Assembly: GCF_900106755.1 (NCBI RefSeq)
Contig: NZ_FNNN01000034.1
Span: 1-42,533, forward strand
DNA: 42,533 nt
From: Bacteroides faecis MAJ27
GTDB taxonomy: Bacteria > Bacteroidota > Bacteroidia > Bacteroidales > Bacteroidaceae
Direction of reading: 5' to 3'
Part shown: positions 16,242 to 25,461 of the stretch, piece by piece
How positions within the stretch are numbered: the first letter of the stretch is position 1
Layout: each line of letters begins with the position of its first letter
Translations under genes and position numbers: made by a program
The notes under the pieces: generated by a model
Database searches by the model: none
The model's input: the letters and a program-made list of their open reading frames with translations, nothing else
Told to the model about the DNA's origin: nothing

Positions 16242-18062
16242 TCAAGGAGCTACGGTCACTCCGATTTCGTTCATTTCTACTTGCGCCGTTGTAGCTGTAG
16301 GGGTAGTAGCCTCCAGTTTGATAAAACGTGCCTTTTCCTTCTGACCGAAAGTAACAGTCTGCGGCAACGGATTGTGCATGATATTGCTGAACTCACCGTT
16401 TGCAGGCACTTCCTTCCAGTTCTTGCCATCTGCGCTCACATAGAATTTGTAGCGGAAAGCCATCGTCGGTTTCGCTTCTGCTTTCAGAGGCGCATACGTG
16501 AATGCGGAGATTTCGACCTCTTTACCCAAATCAATTGTCAATGGAGAAGCAGCTACCTGTTTCCAGGAGGCACGAGGCAGATTATTCCAGTTTTCCGTCC
16601 GGTTCTCTTCTTCCAGAGATTCTGCATAGTAAGCTCCTACCTGACTGATATGAGCCGTCAGACGACACTCATTGACCTTCACCCGCAGCTGGCTGGCTTT
16701 TACCGCTGGAAAACGTACCATACGTTTATATCCTACAGTCGTTCCCTTCGCAACTTCCTGCCAGCCTTCTTCCGTCAATGCCTCTACTGTGAAAGACTCT
16801 ACCCGTTGTCCTTTCGTAATATCTTCCTGTAGCATCACAACATTGATTTCTGACTCCGGCTTCAAAGAATAGACAGCCTCGCTTCCGGAAACGGCCTCCC
16901 AGTCTTTTCTTCCTTTTTCTACCCGGTTGTTGGTAAATATCTTCTCCCGATAAGCAGCAAACTCATTCAACCGCTGTACATCCGCTTCATTAATCAAGCC
17001 TCTGCGGTCGGGAGGAATATTCAACAAGAGTACCGAGTTATAACCCACAGACTGGAAATAGATATCAGCCAGATGCTTCAATGACTTCACTTTGCTGTCT
17101 TCCTCCGCATGATAAAACCATCCCGGACGGATAGACACATCCACCTCCGAAGGATACCAGAATAATTCCGTTGCCTTTTCCAACATCGCACGACTTCCCA
17201 GATCCTCCGCTTTGCTAAAGACACCCAGCCGCTTGTTGTTTTCTTCAGAACGGGCATAGATTCCCGGAGTCAGTACCGTTGCACTCCACTCCGTTTCGCG
17301 TCCCAAGCCTTTTTCATTACCTACCCAACGGACATCGTCACCCATAATTGCCATAACCGCTTTCGGCTGCAACTTCTGAATGGTCTTATAGAAAGCATCC
17401 CAGTCATAGATTTGCTTCTTTCCGTTCGGTCCTTCTCCGTTCGCACCGTCGAACCATACTTCGTGTACCTCACCATAATTAGTGAGCAACTCTGTCAATT
17501 GCTGAATGAAGAACTCATTGTATTTAGGAGAGTCTCCGTAGCATTCCGCGTTCCGGTCCCATGGAGAAAGATATACTCCGAACTTCATATCATATTTATC
17601 ACAAGCCTTACGCAGTTCTTTCACTACGTCTCCCTGACCGTTTTTCCAGGGAGAAGAAGCTACCGAATGTTTCGTAGTAGCGGTAGGCCACAGACAAAAG
17701 CCATCATGATGCTTTGCCGTGAGAAGTACCATTTTGAATCCCGCGTCTTTCAGGCTGCGTACCCATTGTTCCGCATCCAGTTCCGTAGGGTTAAAGATAG
17801 CAGGATCTTCCTTGCCGTCGCCCCATTCCCGTCCGGTAAACGTATTGATGCCGAAATGCAGAAAAGCAGTCAGCTCCATTTGTTGCCACGCAGCCTGTTG
17901 GGGAGTAGGAACCAACCTTGCTGCCATATCTATTTTCTGTTCGAGGGTCGCATCCTGTGGAAATTCAACATGCTTCACATAGTAGTTTTCTTTCGTCAGT
18001 CCACAGCCGCCCAACGTTATCACAGAAGATAAAAAGAGAGAAATTAGTAGTTTGTTCATCAT
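16242..18062 (-). CDS. GH29 alpha-L-fucosidase lipoprotein with C-terminal F5/8-type C domain
   Basis: 606 residues. Lipobox LGGC (C20) puts it in a membrane facing the periplasm or surface. The GH29 barrel shows FLHFGINTFTGREWGDG, TAKHHDGFCLWPT (116-127) and nucleophile D205 in EVWFDGANGEG. A beta domain and an F5/8-type C (CBM32-like) module (about 490-600, WKQVAASPLTIDLGKEVEISAF) follow. It removes alpha-linked fucose; the WFDGANGEGPNG region recalls the GH29-B group specific for alpha-1,3/1,4 branches, which is inferred. It has its own -7 box and precedes a sulfatase. Confidence 0.93.
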   Translation of the reverse strand: MMNKLLISLFLSSVITLGGCGLTKENYYVKHVEFPQDATLEQKIDMAARLVPTPQQAAWQQMELTAFLHFGINTFTGREWGDGKEDPAIFNPTELDAEQWVRSLKDAGFKMVLLTAKHHDGFCLWPTATTKHSVASSPWKNGQGDVVKELRKACDKYDMKFGVYLSPWDRNAECYGDSPKYNEFFIQQLTELLTNYGEVHEVWFDGANGEGPNGKKQIYDWDAFYKTIQKLQPKAVMAIMGDDVRWVGNEKGLGRETEWSATVLTPGIYARSEENNKRLGVFSKAEDLGSRAMLEKATELFWYPSEVDVSIRPGWFYHAEEDSKVKSLKHLADIYFQSVGYNSVLLLNIPPDRRGLINEADVQRLNEFAAYREKIFTNNRVEKGRKDWEAVSGSEAVYSLKPESEINVVMLQEDITKGQRVESFTVEALTEEGWQEVAKGTTVGYKRMVRFPAVKASQLRVKVNECRLTAHISQVGAYYAESLEEENRTENWNNLPRASWKQVAASPLTIDLGKEVEISAFTYAPLKAEAKPTMAFRYKFYVSADGKNWKEVPANGEFSNIMHNPLPQTVTFGQKEKARFIKLEATTPTATTAQVEMNEIGVTVAP

Positions 18063-18090
18063 AATAAATATTGATTTAATGCTAATGAGA

Positions 18091-18098
18091 CAAAGATA
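18091..18098 (-). promoter_or_regulatory. -7 box before the GH29 fucosidase
   Basis: Minus strand TATCTTTG, 28 bases before the fucosidase start, inside a 166-bp gap after the GH2 gene; no good -33 element. Suggests an extra internal start for the last two PUL genes. Confidence 0.45.
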
Positions 18099-18228
18099 AT
18101 TATAAAGGAGTGAACTTCATGACTTTCCCGAAGCACTTTTCATTAAACTTCGCTAAATCCATGCCATTCGCTCCTTTATATTCTATCTCAATGCAATATT
18201 TCTATTCAAATGCAATCAGTACCACCGG

Positions 18229-21200
18229 TTATTTTACCGGATAAAGCGTAAATTCAAAACTCTGTTTTTTCACCGGTACCAGATATTGCGGCAATACACC
18301 CGGTCCGCAGGTTGCTGTTCCCACTCCTGCCTGTTCAGCATCCAGATGTATAGTCATCATTCCGTCACGCTCCAGCTCATTAATATGGTGCGCCTTCTCT
18401 AATAGTACATCCGAGAAGGGGATGATACTAAACTGGAAAGGACGATTCGATTCCATAAATACACCTTCACCTGCCTGATCCGTCAGTTTAGCCCAGCGCA
18501 CATCCGTCCGGTTACCTGTTGACTGCGGCGTTGCGTAATAGTGGAACATCCGTTCTACGGTCGTGTCATACAGATCTATCCTGCCGGACTGATTACGGTC
18601 GATATACGTCTCATGATCGCCACGTCCCAGATAAGAAACTTGGTCATACGTATCCGCCATACGGAAAGTCAGCCCCAAACGAGCCATTGACTTCACGATA
18701 GCCGTATCAGGTTGGAAAGTTGTATGTACTTTCAAGGCACCATTCTTACCGAGCGAGTAAACGAAATCAGCCATTCCTACTTTCTGTCCTTTCCCGTTGA
18801 GAATCTCAGCACGGACAGTAGCCGATGTCCTACCTTCTTTAAGCGATACCACCTTCTGAGTCAGATTGTTCAATCCTGCCTTACGCCACAAACGAGCACC
18901 GTTCCGATCCCGGTTGTCATTATCCGTAGCCGGACGGAACAAACTCAAAGTGACGGGGGCAGCCAGCAGTTCCTTCCCATTCAAAGTCAGAGAAGAAAGT
19001 GCTCCGGTGTTCTTATCTACAACGAAAGCTGTTTCTCCTGCCTTCTGCGGGCGGTGAGCCGTGGCATTTTTATTACCGGCAAGTACAAACTGGTCGTACG
19101 CCACTTCCCAGTCGGCATCCACCAGCGGAGCAGCCTCTTTGCGGCTCCAGCTAAGGTTCAGATAAGCTTCCCGTACAGAAGCCGGAAGTTTGACAGCGCC
19201 CAGCAGAATCTCTGCTGTAGCATGCGGCTCACAGTCCACTTCCTTCGTACCTTCGGCAAGTAGCGTTCCATCCTCCCCTTTCACATTCCAATGCAGGATA
19301 TATTCATTCAGATTAGAAAAGTCATACCAATTCTTGATGCTGACCTTCAGGTTCTTCGGGTCAGATAGAGTCGCTTTGATGTTCTGATAAATTTTCTTCA
19401 CTTCAAGCAGATGCGGATGTGGTTCACGCACAGCGTTCACCAGACCGTTGCCACAGAAATTACCGAAGCTGGGGATTCCTTCCGGTCCGTAATCACCTCC
19501 GTAAGTCCAATACCACTTCCCGTCTTTGTCTATCTCGCGGAAATTCTGATCTACCCAGTCCCAGATGCAGCCACCTTGCGCCATCGGCTCATTTTCAAAA
19601 ACGTCCCAGTACTCTTTCATTCCACCGCAACTATTCCCCATAGCATGCAGGTATTCACAGAGGATGAAGGGACGGTAAATATCTTTTTTAGCCACATAAG
19701 CCTTGATTTCGTCCACACTTCGATACATACGGCAATAAATGTCCGTATTATAATTCAGTTCGGCACGTTCATATTGCACGGGGCGGCCTTTCTCTACTGA
19801 TTTCAACCAGTCGTAAGTACGTTCGAAATTGATACCGTTGCCGGCTTCATTCCCCAGCGACCAGATCACGATAGCCGGATGATTCTTGGAACGTTCGTAC
19901 ATACGGTGCGTACGGTCCATGTGGGCAGTCAGCCAGGTACTGTCTTTTGCGAGGGAAGCAGGTCCGTATCCCATACCATGCGATTCGATATTCGCCTCAT
20001 CAATCATATACAGTCCGTAACGGTCGCAAAGCTGATACCAGTACGGATGAGTCGGATAATGTGAGTTACGCACCATATTGATATTATGCTGTTTCATCAG
20101 TCGGATATCCTGCTCCATCAGTTCTTTGCTTACGGTACGTCCCAGTTGTGAATGTTCGTGACGGTTCGCTCCTTTCACCAGCACCGGAACACCATTGATG
20201 CAGAAACGTCCGTCCTTGATTTCCGAAGTACGGAAACCAACCTCGCATCCGGTCAGTTCAGTCACCTTTCCTTGTGCGTCTTTCAGTTCGAGCACCAAAG
20301 TATAAAGATTAGGATACTCCGCGTTCCACGCTTTTACTTCCGCAATCTTCTTCTCATCGAAAGCGATGAAGTTGCTCAATCCACGGGATTTGATCCGGAC
20401 AGCATCCTGCAACACAGCTTTTCCCGAAGCATCTTTCAGTGTATATGCAATGGAGCCGGCTGTGGCAGAAGGTCCTTCTACCGTCACTTCCAGATTGAAA
20501 ATACCCTCTTTGTATTTCTCTTTATCAAGAGAGGCACTTACTTTATAGTCAGCAATATACTGTTTGGGAGTACTATACAGGTAAACATCCCGTTCGATAC
20601 CGCTCAGGCGCCACATATCCTGACACTCCAGATAAGCACCCGAACTCCAGCGATATACTTCCAGCGCCACCACGTTCTCACCTTCACTCAGTACATCGGT
20701 AATGTCCCATTCGGCAGCCGTCTTCGATCCCTGATTATAGCCGAGCAACTTCCCGTTCACCCATACATAATAGAAAGAAATCACACCCTCGCAGCAAAGT
20801 ACTACCCGGCGTCCTTTCCAGTCGGTGGGTACTTTGAATGTACGACGATAAGAACCGACTTCGTTTTCGGCAAATGGTACCAACGGCGGATTCTTCTTGA
20901 AGTTGAACATCTTATCGTCAAACTCATAAGTTTCGTTAACATAAATCGCTGTTCCATATCCCTGTCGTTCCCAGTTGCCGGGCACATTAATATCCGCCCA
21001 TCCTCCGGTATAATAAGAAGGCTGGTAGAAGTCTTTCGGGCGGTTATCTGGATTCTTTACCCAGTGGAATTTCCACTTTCCGTTCAGGCTCATATAATAA
21101 GGAGACTCTTCATATCCTCCCGGTTTTTCAATATCGGAAGCGTCGGCATAAGGCCATACGTAGGTATGGGGAGCGAGTTTATTCAGTCCTACAGCATACT

Positions 21201-21297
21201 GGCTCTGCCACTCCGGCTGCGACTGTTTCTGAGCCGAAGCGAAGGTAGCAGTCAGTGCTGCCATCAAGATTAAAAAAGTTCGTTTCTTTAATTTCAT
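18229..21297 (-). CDS. GH2 beta-galactosidase (LacZ-like), secreted
   Basis: 1022 residues, the length of LacZ-type enzymes, with a signal peptide cut near ASAQKQ. Domain order: jelly-roll sugar-binding domain, two immunoglobulin-like domains, TIM barrel, small beta domain (Bgal_small_N type). Catalytic residues: acid/base E484 in SLGNEAGNG and nucleophile E548 in LCEYLHAMGNS; DEANIESHGMG supplies the conserved His. It removes terminal beta-linked galactose in the periplasm, here probably from desulfated Gal-GlcNAc chains. It is 29 bp after the GH20 gene. Confidence 0.95.
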   Translation of the reverse strand: MKLKKRTFLILMAALTATFASAQKQSQPEWQSQYAVGLNKLAPHTYVWPYADASDIEKPGGYEESPYYMSLNGKWKFHWVKNPDNRPKDFYQPSYYTGGWADINVPGNWERQGYGTAIYVNETYEFDDKMFNFKKNPPLVPFAENEVGSYRRTFKVPTDWKGRRVVLCCEGVISFYYVWVNGKLLGYNQGSKTAAEWDITDVLSEGENVVALEVYRWSSGAYLECQDMWRLSGIERDVYLYSTPKQYIADYKVSASLDKEKYKEGIFNLEVTVEGPSATAGSIAYTLKDASGKAVLQDAVRIKSRGLSNFIAFDEKKIAEVKAWNAEYPNLYTLVLELKDAQGKVTELTGCEVGFRTSEIKDGRFCINGVPVLVKGANRHEHSQLGRTVSKELMEQDIRLMKQHNINMVRNSHYPTHPYWYQLCDRYGLYMIDEANIESHGMGYGPASLAKDSTWLTAHMDRTHRMYERSKNHPAIVIWSLGNEAGNGINFERTYDWLKSVEKGRPVQYERAELNYNTDIYCRMYRSVDEIKAYVAKKDIYRPFILCEYLHAMGNSCGGMKEYWDVFENEPMAQGGCIWDWVDQNFREIDKDGKWYWTYGGDYGPEGIPSFGNFCGNGLVNAVREPHPHLLEVKKIYQNIKATLSDPKNLKVSIKNWYDFSNLNEYILHWNVKGEDGTLLAEGTKEVDCEPHATAEILLGAVKLPASVREAYLNLSWSRKEAAPLVDADWEVAYDQFVLAGNKNATAHRPQKAGETAFVVDKNTGALSSLTLNGKELLAAPVTLSLFRPATDNDNRDRNGARLWRKAGLNNLTQKVVSLKEGRTSATVRAEILNGKGQKVGMADFVYSLGKNGALKVHTTFQPDTAIVKSMARLGLTFRMADTYDQVSYLGRGDHETYIDRNQSGRIDLYDTTVERMFHYYATPQSTGNRTDVRWAKLTDQAGEGVFMESNRPFQFSIIPFSDVLLEKAHHINELERDGMMTIHLDAEQAGVGTATCGPGVLPQYLVPVKKQSFEFTLYPVK

Positions 21298-21326
21298 CGT
21301 TATTATATTAGTTATTTAGTAACTGG

Positions 21327-23660
21327 TTATTCGATTATCAGTTCATCGAAATAGACTCTTGATTCTTGTCCGGGACGGACATGGTTGAACGGACATTCTC
21401 CCGCTCCTTCCACGGTCACCCGAACATAGCGGGCAACGGTTCCCCTCATATCTACCGAAAGGTCTTCGACAAAAGTTCCCTCACGGAATATCTCTTCGGG
21501 AGTATATTTCAATTCGTTGATATCCCGATAAGTCGCCTGATCGTCCGAAACAGCTACCTTGATGGATTTCGGTTTATGCACTCCCATTCCATAATTAGTA
21601 ATACAACCGATCGTCAACGTGTTCATCTTCTCCTTTTGCAGCAAATCCACAGTGAAAGAGAAGCGGTCGTTTCTTGTCCAGCAGCACCATTCAAAGTCCG
21701 TCTGTTTCAGGCTTCCTCTGATTCCGTTACTCAGCACAGCTTCATTCGCTTTATTGCCCAGCAACGGTTTGGCCGTTGCCTTATTCCAATGTACCGGAAG
21801 CGTCAATATTTTCCCCATCTGCTCTCCACCGGCAAATGTTGCAGCATTGATTGTCCGGGCATCCTTTACAACCAGCGGCTGTTCATAGAGCGGTGAAGCA
21901 GCTGTCGGCTTACTTCCATCTACCGTATAACGGATTTCCACATCCGGACGGATACATTCCAGTGTTACATTCAGTGCTCCGTCTTCCGGCTTCACCGTAT
22001 GCTGTATATTGTACATCGAACGAGCATACGCTATTCCCTTGGCTGCCAAGTGTTCATTGAACGAGTCCATTCCTTTGAGGAACGAAACCCAGTCTTTCTT
22101 TTCCGGCTGTGTCCACGCCACTTCCGCCAAAGCTGCCAGACGCGGGAATACGAGGTAATCCACATCTTCCGGCTTATTGCAGAACTCCGTCCACATACAA
22201 GCCTGTACTCCCATCAGCAGATCCGCATATTCCGGTTTCCAATCTTTCTGAACCGGCTCATAGTCATACACATCTTTCAGCGTGTTATTGCCGAAATACG
22301 TCAGCGGCTCAAACCATTGCGGCCCCTGATAACGAATCAGGTACATGATGCGTGCAGGAGTCATAATGAAGCGATGTCCCTGTTCGGCAGCCTTCAAGGC
22401 AGCCTGTCCGTATCCCTGCCAACCCAAGACAATAACATCTTCCGGCAAAAAACTACTGTTAGTCAGTTCATCCCAGCCAATCACTTCACGGCCTTTGCCG
22501 CGTACATACTCGCTCATCCGCTTCATGAAGTAACCTTGCAGATCCTCTTCATTGGCCAGTTTCTCTTTTTTCATCCGTGCCTGACACAACGGGCATTTCT
22601 CCCAATAAGTCTTGCGGGCTTCATCGCCTCCGATATGAATATACCGGGAAGGGAACAAGGCCATAATCTCGTCCATCACATCCTGAAGGAAAGTGTAGAC
22701 GCTGTCGTTTCCGGCACAATAGATAATTTCGGAGTTCCGTCCTCCCAAACCGGGAAGCACTCCGATATACTCCTTCACCACCGGACAGGCAAAATGAGGA
22801 TAGGCCGCCAATGCCGAATTACTGTGTGCAGGCACATCAATTTCCGGCACTACTTCTATCTGGCGTTCGGCCGCATAGGCCACCATTTCCTTTATATCTT
22901 CCTGTGTATAGAAGCCTCCTACCGGGGTCGGTTCTCCGGGTTCCGGATTACGCCGGGCAGGGAAAGGCAGTCCTGTACGATCCACCCTCCAGGCACCTAC
23001 TTCCGTCAGACGGGGATATTTCTTGATTTCCACACGCCAGCCGTTATCATCTGTCAGATGAAAGTGAAGCGTGTTTATTTTCAGCATCGCCATACAGTCG
23101 ATGATTCGCAATACATTCTCTTTAGGAATAAAGTAACGTGCCGCATCCAGCAGTAATGCCCGGTAACCAAACCGCGGTTCGTCCTGAATACTCACTGCCG
23201 GAATACTCCATTTTACCTTCTTATCCGCCACTTCCTCTTTTTCGATAGCTGCCGGAAGCAACTGGCGAATCGTCTGCAAAGCATAAAAGAATCCTTTGGC
23301 ATCCGATGCTTCAATTATAATTTCTTTTGGAGACACTTCCAGCGTATACGCTTCACTCTTCAAAGTTGCATCTGTCTGGAAACGGACATTTCCCTTTTCT
23401 GCATCATCACCTACGGTCAACTTCGGAGTAAAACCTGCCGCACGGGTAAACAAAGCTATAAAGCCGCGCGCCACTTCCGCCTGCTCCTCATTTTCTACGG
23501 CAAATACTGTCTTACCGGAGAAAAGGTAGTTTCCGCTACCCGGCACCATTTGTGCCGGGCGTGGAACCAAGGGTATGTCATGTGTCAAGTTAGTATCGCT
23601 ACATCCGGCTACCATCGAAGACAGAAAGCCTATCAGTAATATTAAAATCGTTCTTGTCAT
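21327..23660 (-). CDS. GH20 beta-N-acetylhexosaminidase lipoprotein
   Basis: 777 residues. Lipobox VAGC (C20). An N-terminal GH20b domain (about 30-155) is followed by the catalytic TIM barrel with the substrate-assisted pair D346-E347 in HIGGDEARKTYW, and FHLTDDNGWRVEIKKYP and GWDEL motifs. A chitobiase-type beta domain (about 540-620) and a C-terminal discoidin-like domain (about 640-775) end the protein. It removes non-reducing GlcNAc or GalNAc. Next to a GlcNAc-6-sulfatase-like gene, 6-sulfated GlcNAc is a plausible direct or indirect substrate, which is inference. Confidence 0.95.
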   Translation of the reverse strand: MTRTILILLIGFLSSMVAGCSDTNLTHDIPLVPRPAQMVPGSGNYLFSGKTVFAVENEEQAEVARGFIALFTRAAGFTPKLTVGDDAEKGNVRFQTDATLKSEAYTLEVSPKEIIIEASDAKGFFYALQTIRQLLPAAIEKEEVADKKVKWSIPAVSIQDEPRFGYRALLLDAARYFIPKENVLRIIDCMAMLKINTLHFHLTDDNGWRVEIKKYPRLTEVGAWRVDRTGLPFPARRNPEPGEPTPVGGFYTQEDIKEMVAYAAERQIEVVPEIDVPAHSNSALAAYPHFACPVVKEYIGVLPGLGGRNSEIIYCAGNDSVYTFLQDVMDEIMALFPSRYIHIGGDEARKTYWEKCPLCQARMKKEKLANEEDLQGYFMKRMSEYVRGKGREVIGWDELTNSSFLPEDVIVLGWQGYGQAALKAAEQGHRFIMTPARIMYLIRYQGPQWFEPLTYFGNNTLKDVYDYEPVQKDWKPEYADLLMGVQACMWTEFCNKPEDVDYLVFPRLAALAEVAWTQPEKKDWVSFLKGMDSFNEHLAAKGIAYARSMYNIQHTVKPEDGALNVTLECIRPDVEIRYTVDGSKPTAASPLYEQPLVVKDARTINAATFAGGEQMGKILTLPVHWNKATAKPLLGNKANEAVLSNGIRGSLKQTDFEWCCWTRNDRFSFTVDLLQKEKMNTLTIGCITNYGMGVHKPKSIKVAVSDDQATYRDINELKYTPEEIFREGTFVEDLSVDMRGTVARYVRVTVEGAGECPFNHVRPGQESRVYFDELIIE

Positions 23661-23675
23661 TGTATTATTCGAGGG

Positions 23676-25259
23676 TTATTCCTTGTCCCTTTCCGGAGAA
23701 AAGCGGACGGGGTCATTATATTGTTCCTGTAGTTTCAGCAGTTCGTCTTTCAGTTCCTTTACTACCGGTTCATATTCAGCCTCACCATAAAGGTTGTGCA
23801 TTTCTGTCGGGTCTGCCTGCATGTCATACAGTTCCCACCAGTTGATATCATTATAAAAATGAATCAGTTTATAGCGTTCCGTACGCACTCCATAGTGACG
23901 TTTCACCATGTGCTCGGCAGGATATTCGTAGAAGTGGTAGTACAGTGACTTTCTCCAGTCCTGCGGATGTTCTCCTTTCAGCAGAGGCAACAGTGATACT
24001 CCATGAATGTCTGCGGGAATCTCTGCTCCTGCCAGTTCGAGGAAAGTAGGCGCATAATCGATGTTCTGTACCATTTCTGTGATGTCTCCCCTGCGGTCGA
24101 AACCTTTCGGCAGACGCATGATAAGCGGTGTACGCATGGATTCTTCGTACATGAAACGCTTGTCAAACCAGCCGTGTTCACCCATGTAGAAGCCCTGATC
24201 GGAAGTATAGACTACCAGTGTATTGTCCAGCAAACCTTTTTCTTTCAGATAATCGAGCACACGCCCTACGTTATCATCAAGAGACTTCACGGTCTTCATA
24301 TAGTCGCGCATGTAACGCTGGAATTTCCAGTTGGCAAGCTCTTTTCCTTGTAGATTCTGTTTGTAGAAATCATCGATAATCGGAGCGTAGAACTTATCCC
24401 ATGCGGCACGCTGCCCTTCATCCATACGTCCGAGGAATCTCTCATAAAGTGATTTCAGACGTGACTTCTCATTCGGGCGAAGCATCTTCAAGTCATAAAT
24501 CATATCCATGTCCTTCACGATACTCATTTCCTGAGCAGCCGCAGCAGGGCGACCTTCATAATCGTCAAAGAAATTATCCGGCAACGGGAATGTCTTGTCC
24601 TCGTAGAGAGCAAGGTTACAGGTATCCGCCATCCAGTTACGGTGAATTGCCTTATGATGAATCAACAGGCAGAACGGTTTCTCCGGATCACGCTTGTTTT
24701 CCATCCAGTCGATAGCGTCGTCGGTAATCAGATTCGTGATATATCCATGCTTCTGGATAGTATCGTTGTCTTGCGTAATAAAGGCAGGATTATAGTAATC
24801 TCCCTGTCCGGGAACTATCTGCCAGTAGTTGAATCCGGATGGCAAACTTTCCAGATGCCATTTTCCTACCAATGCAGTCTGATAACCTACCTTTTGCAGA
24901 AGCTTCGGGAAAGTCTGTTGAGCACTGTCGAATACACAAGTGGTATTGTCATAGAATTTATTGGCACAGCTATGTTTCCCCGTAATCATACAGGCACGGC
25001 TGGGACCGCTTAATGAATTAGCCACAAAGCTTTGAGTAAAACGTACACCATCCGCCGCGATGCGGTCCAGGTTCGGTGTTTCCATGTAGCGGGTGTCATA
25101 GCAACTCATCATCTGAGCTGTATGGTCATCTGTCATGATGTAAACGATGTTCAACGGCTTTTGTTCTGTCGATTTCTGTTTGTTTGCACAAGATGCAAGC
25201 GAAGCAACAGCCGCTGCTCCTGCCAGAGAATAAAGCAAGTTTGATTGCAGGTTTTCCAT
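23676..25259 (-). CDS. S1-family sulfatase (Ser-type), N-acetylglucosamine-6-sulfatase-like
   Basis: 527 residues with a lipobox LASC (C24). Active site: IVYIMTDDHTAQ metal ligands (D44, D45), signature SGPSR (84-88) with S84 as formylglycine precursor, KWHLESLPSGF, and TSDQGFYMGEHGW. The CKWHL-like and DQGFYMGEHGWFDKRFMYEE segments and the HHKAIHRNW loop match the S1_11 group, which includes GlcNAc-6-O-sulfatases and human GNS. First gene of the second transcription unit, 15 bp before the GH20 gene. Confidence 0.92.
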   Translation of the reverse strand: MENLQSNLLYSLAGAAAVASLASCANKQKSTEQKPLNIVYIMTDDHTAQMMSCYDTRYMETPNLDRIAADGVRFTQSFVANSLSGPSRACMITGKHSCANKFYDNTTCVFDSAQQTFPKLLQKVGYQTALVGKWHLESLPSGFNYWQIVPGQGDYYNPAFITQDNDTIQKHGYITNLITDDAIDWMENKRDPEKPFCLLIHHKAIHRNWMADTCNLALYEDKTFPLPDNFFDDYEGRPAAAAQEMSIVKDMDMIYDLKMLRPNEKSRLKSLYERFLGRMDEGQRAAWDKFYAPIIDDFYKQNLQGKELANWKFQRYMRDYMKTVKSLDDNVGRVLDYLKEKGLLDNTLVVYTSDQGFYMGEHGWFDKRFMYEESMRTPLIMRLPKGFDRRGDITEMVQNIDYAPTFLELAGAEIPADIHGVSLLPLLKGEHPQDWRKSLYYHFYEYPAEHMVKRHYGVRTERYKLIHFYNDINWWELYDMQADPTEMHNLYGEAEYEPVVKELKDELLKLQEQYNDPVRFSPERDKE

Positions 25260-25287
25260 AATGATTAATTTATTTAGATTACAATGG

Positions 25288-25315
25288 CAAAGATAAGGAA
25301 CATATGTAAAATCAA
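25288..25315 (-). promoter_or_regulatory. Promoter of the PUL enzyme unit
   Basis: Minus strand TTG (25315-25313), 17 bases, then TATCTTTG (25295-25288), 29 bases before the sulfatase start. Confidence 0.5.
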
Positions 25316-25372
25316 TGTATACAAATAGCTAATGTATTTACAATATTCTTTATTTCCGCCCGAATGAGTGCA

Positions 25373-25416
25373 AATGCCGGAAGCAGATCGCTGTTGTACG
25401 ACGGTCTTCCGGCATT
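25373..25416 (-). terminator. Strong hairpin between the SGBP gene and the sulfatase gene
   Basis: AATGCCGGAAG (25373-25383) pairs perfectly with CTTCCGGCATT (25406-25416), with a 22-base loop. It follows the binding-protein stop by about 45 bases on the minus transcript. No U-run follows, so it may be a weak terminator, processing site or 3' stabiliser. Confidence 0.5.
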
Positions 25417-25461
25417 GAACTTATTTCGTACTATTGAAAACGGTTCAAAGAAAACCAGAAA

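Noticed and set aside
20152..21273. 373-residue plus-strand frame inside the GH2 gene
   Set aside because: Complement of the beta-galactosidase coding sequence with no domain features.
21999..23156. 385-residue plus-strand frame inside the GH20 gene
   Set aside because: Complement of the hexosaminidase catalytic domain; no own promoter, signal or motif.
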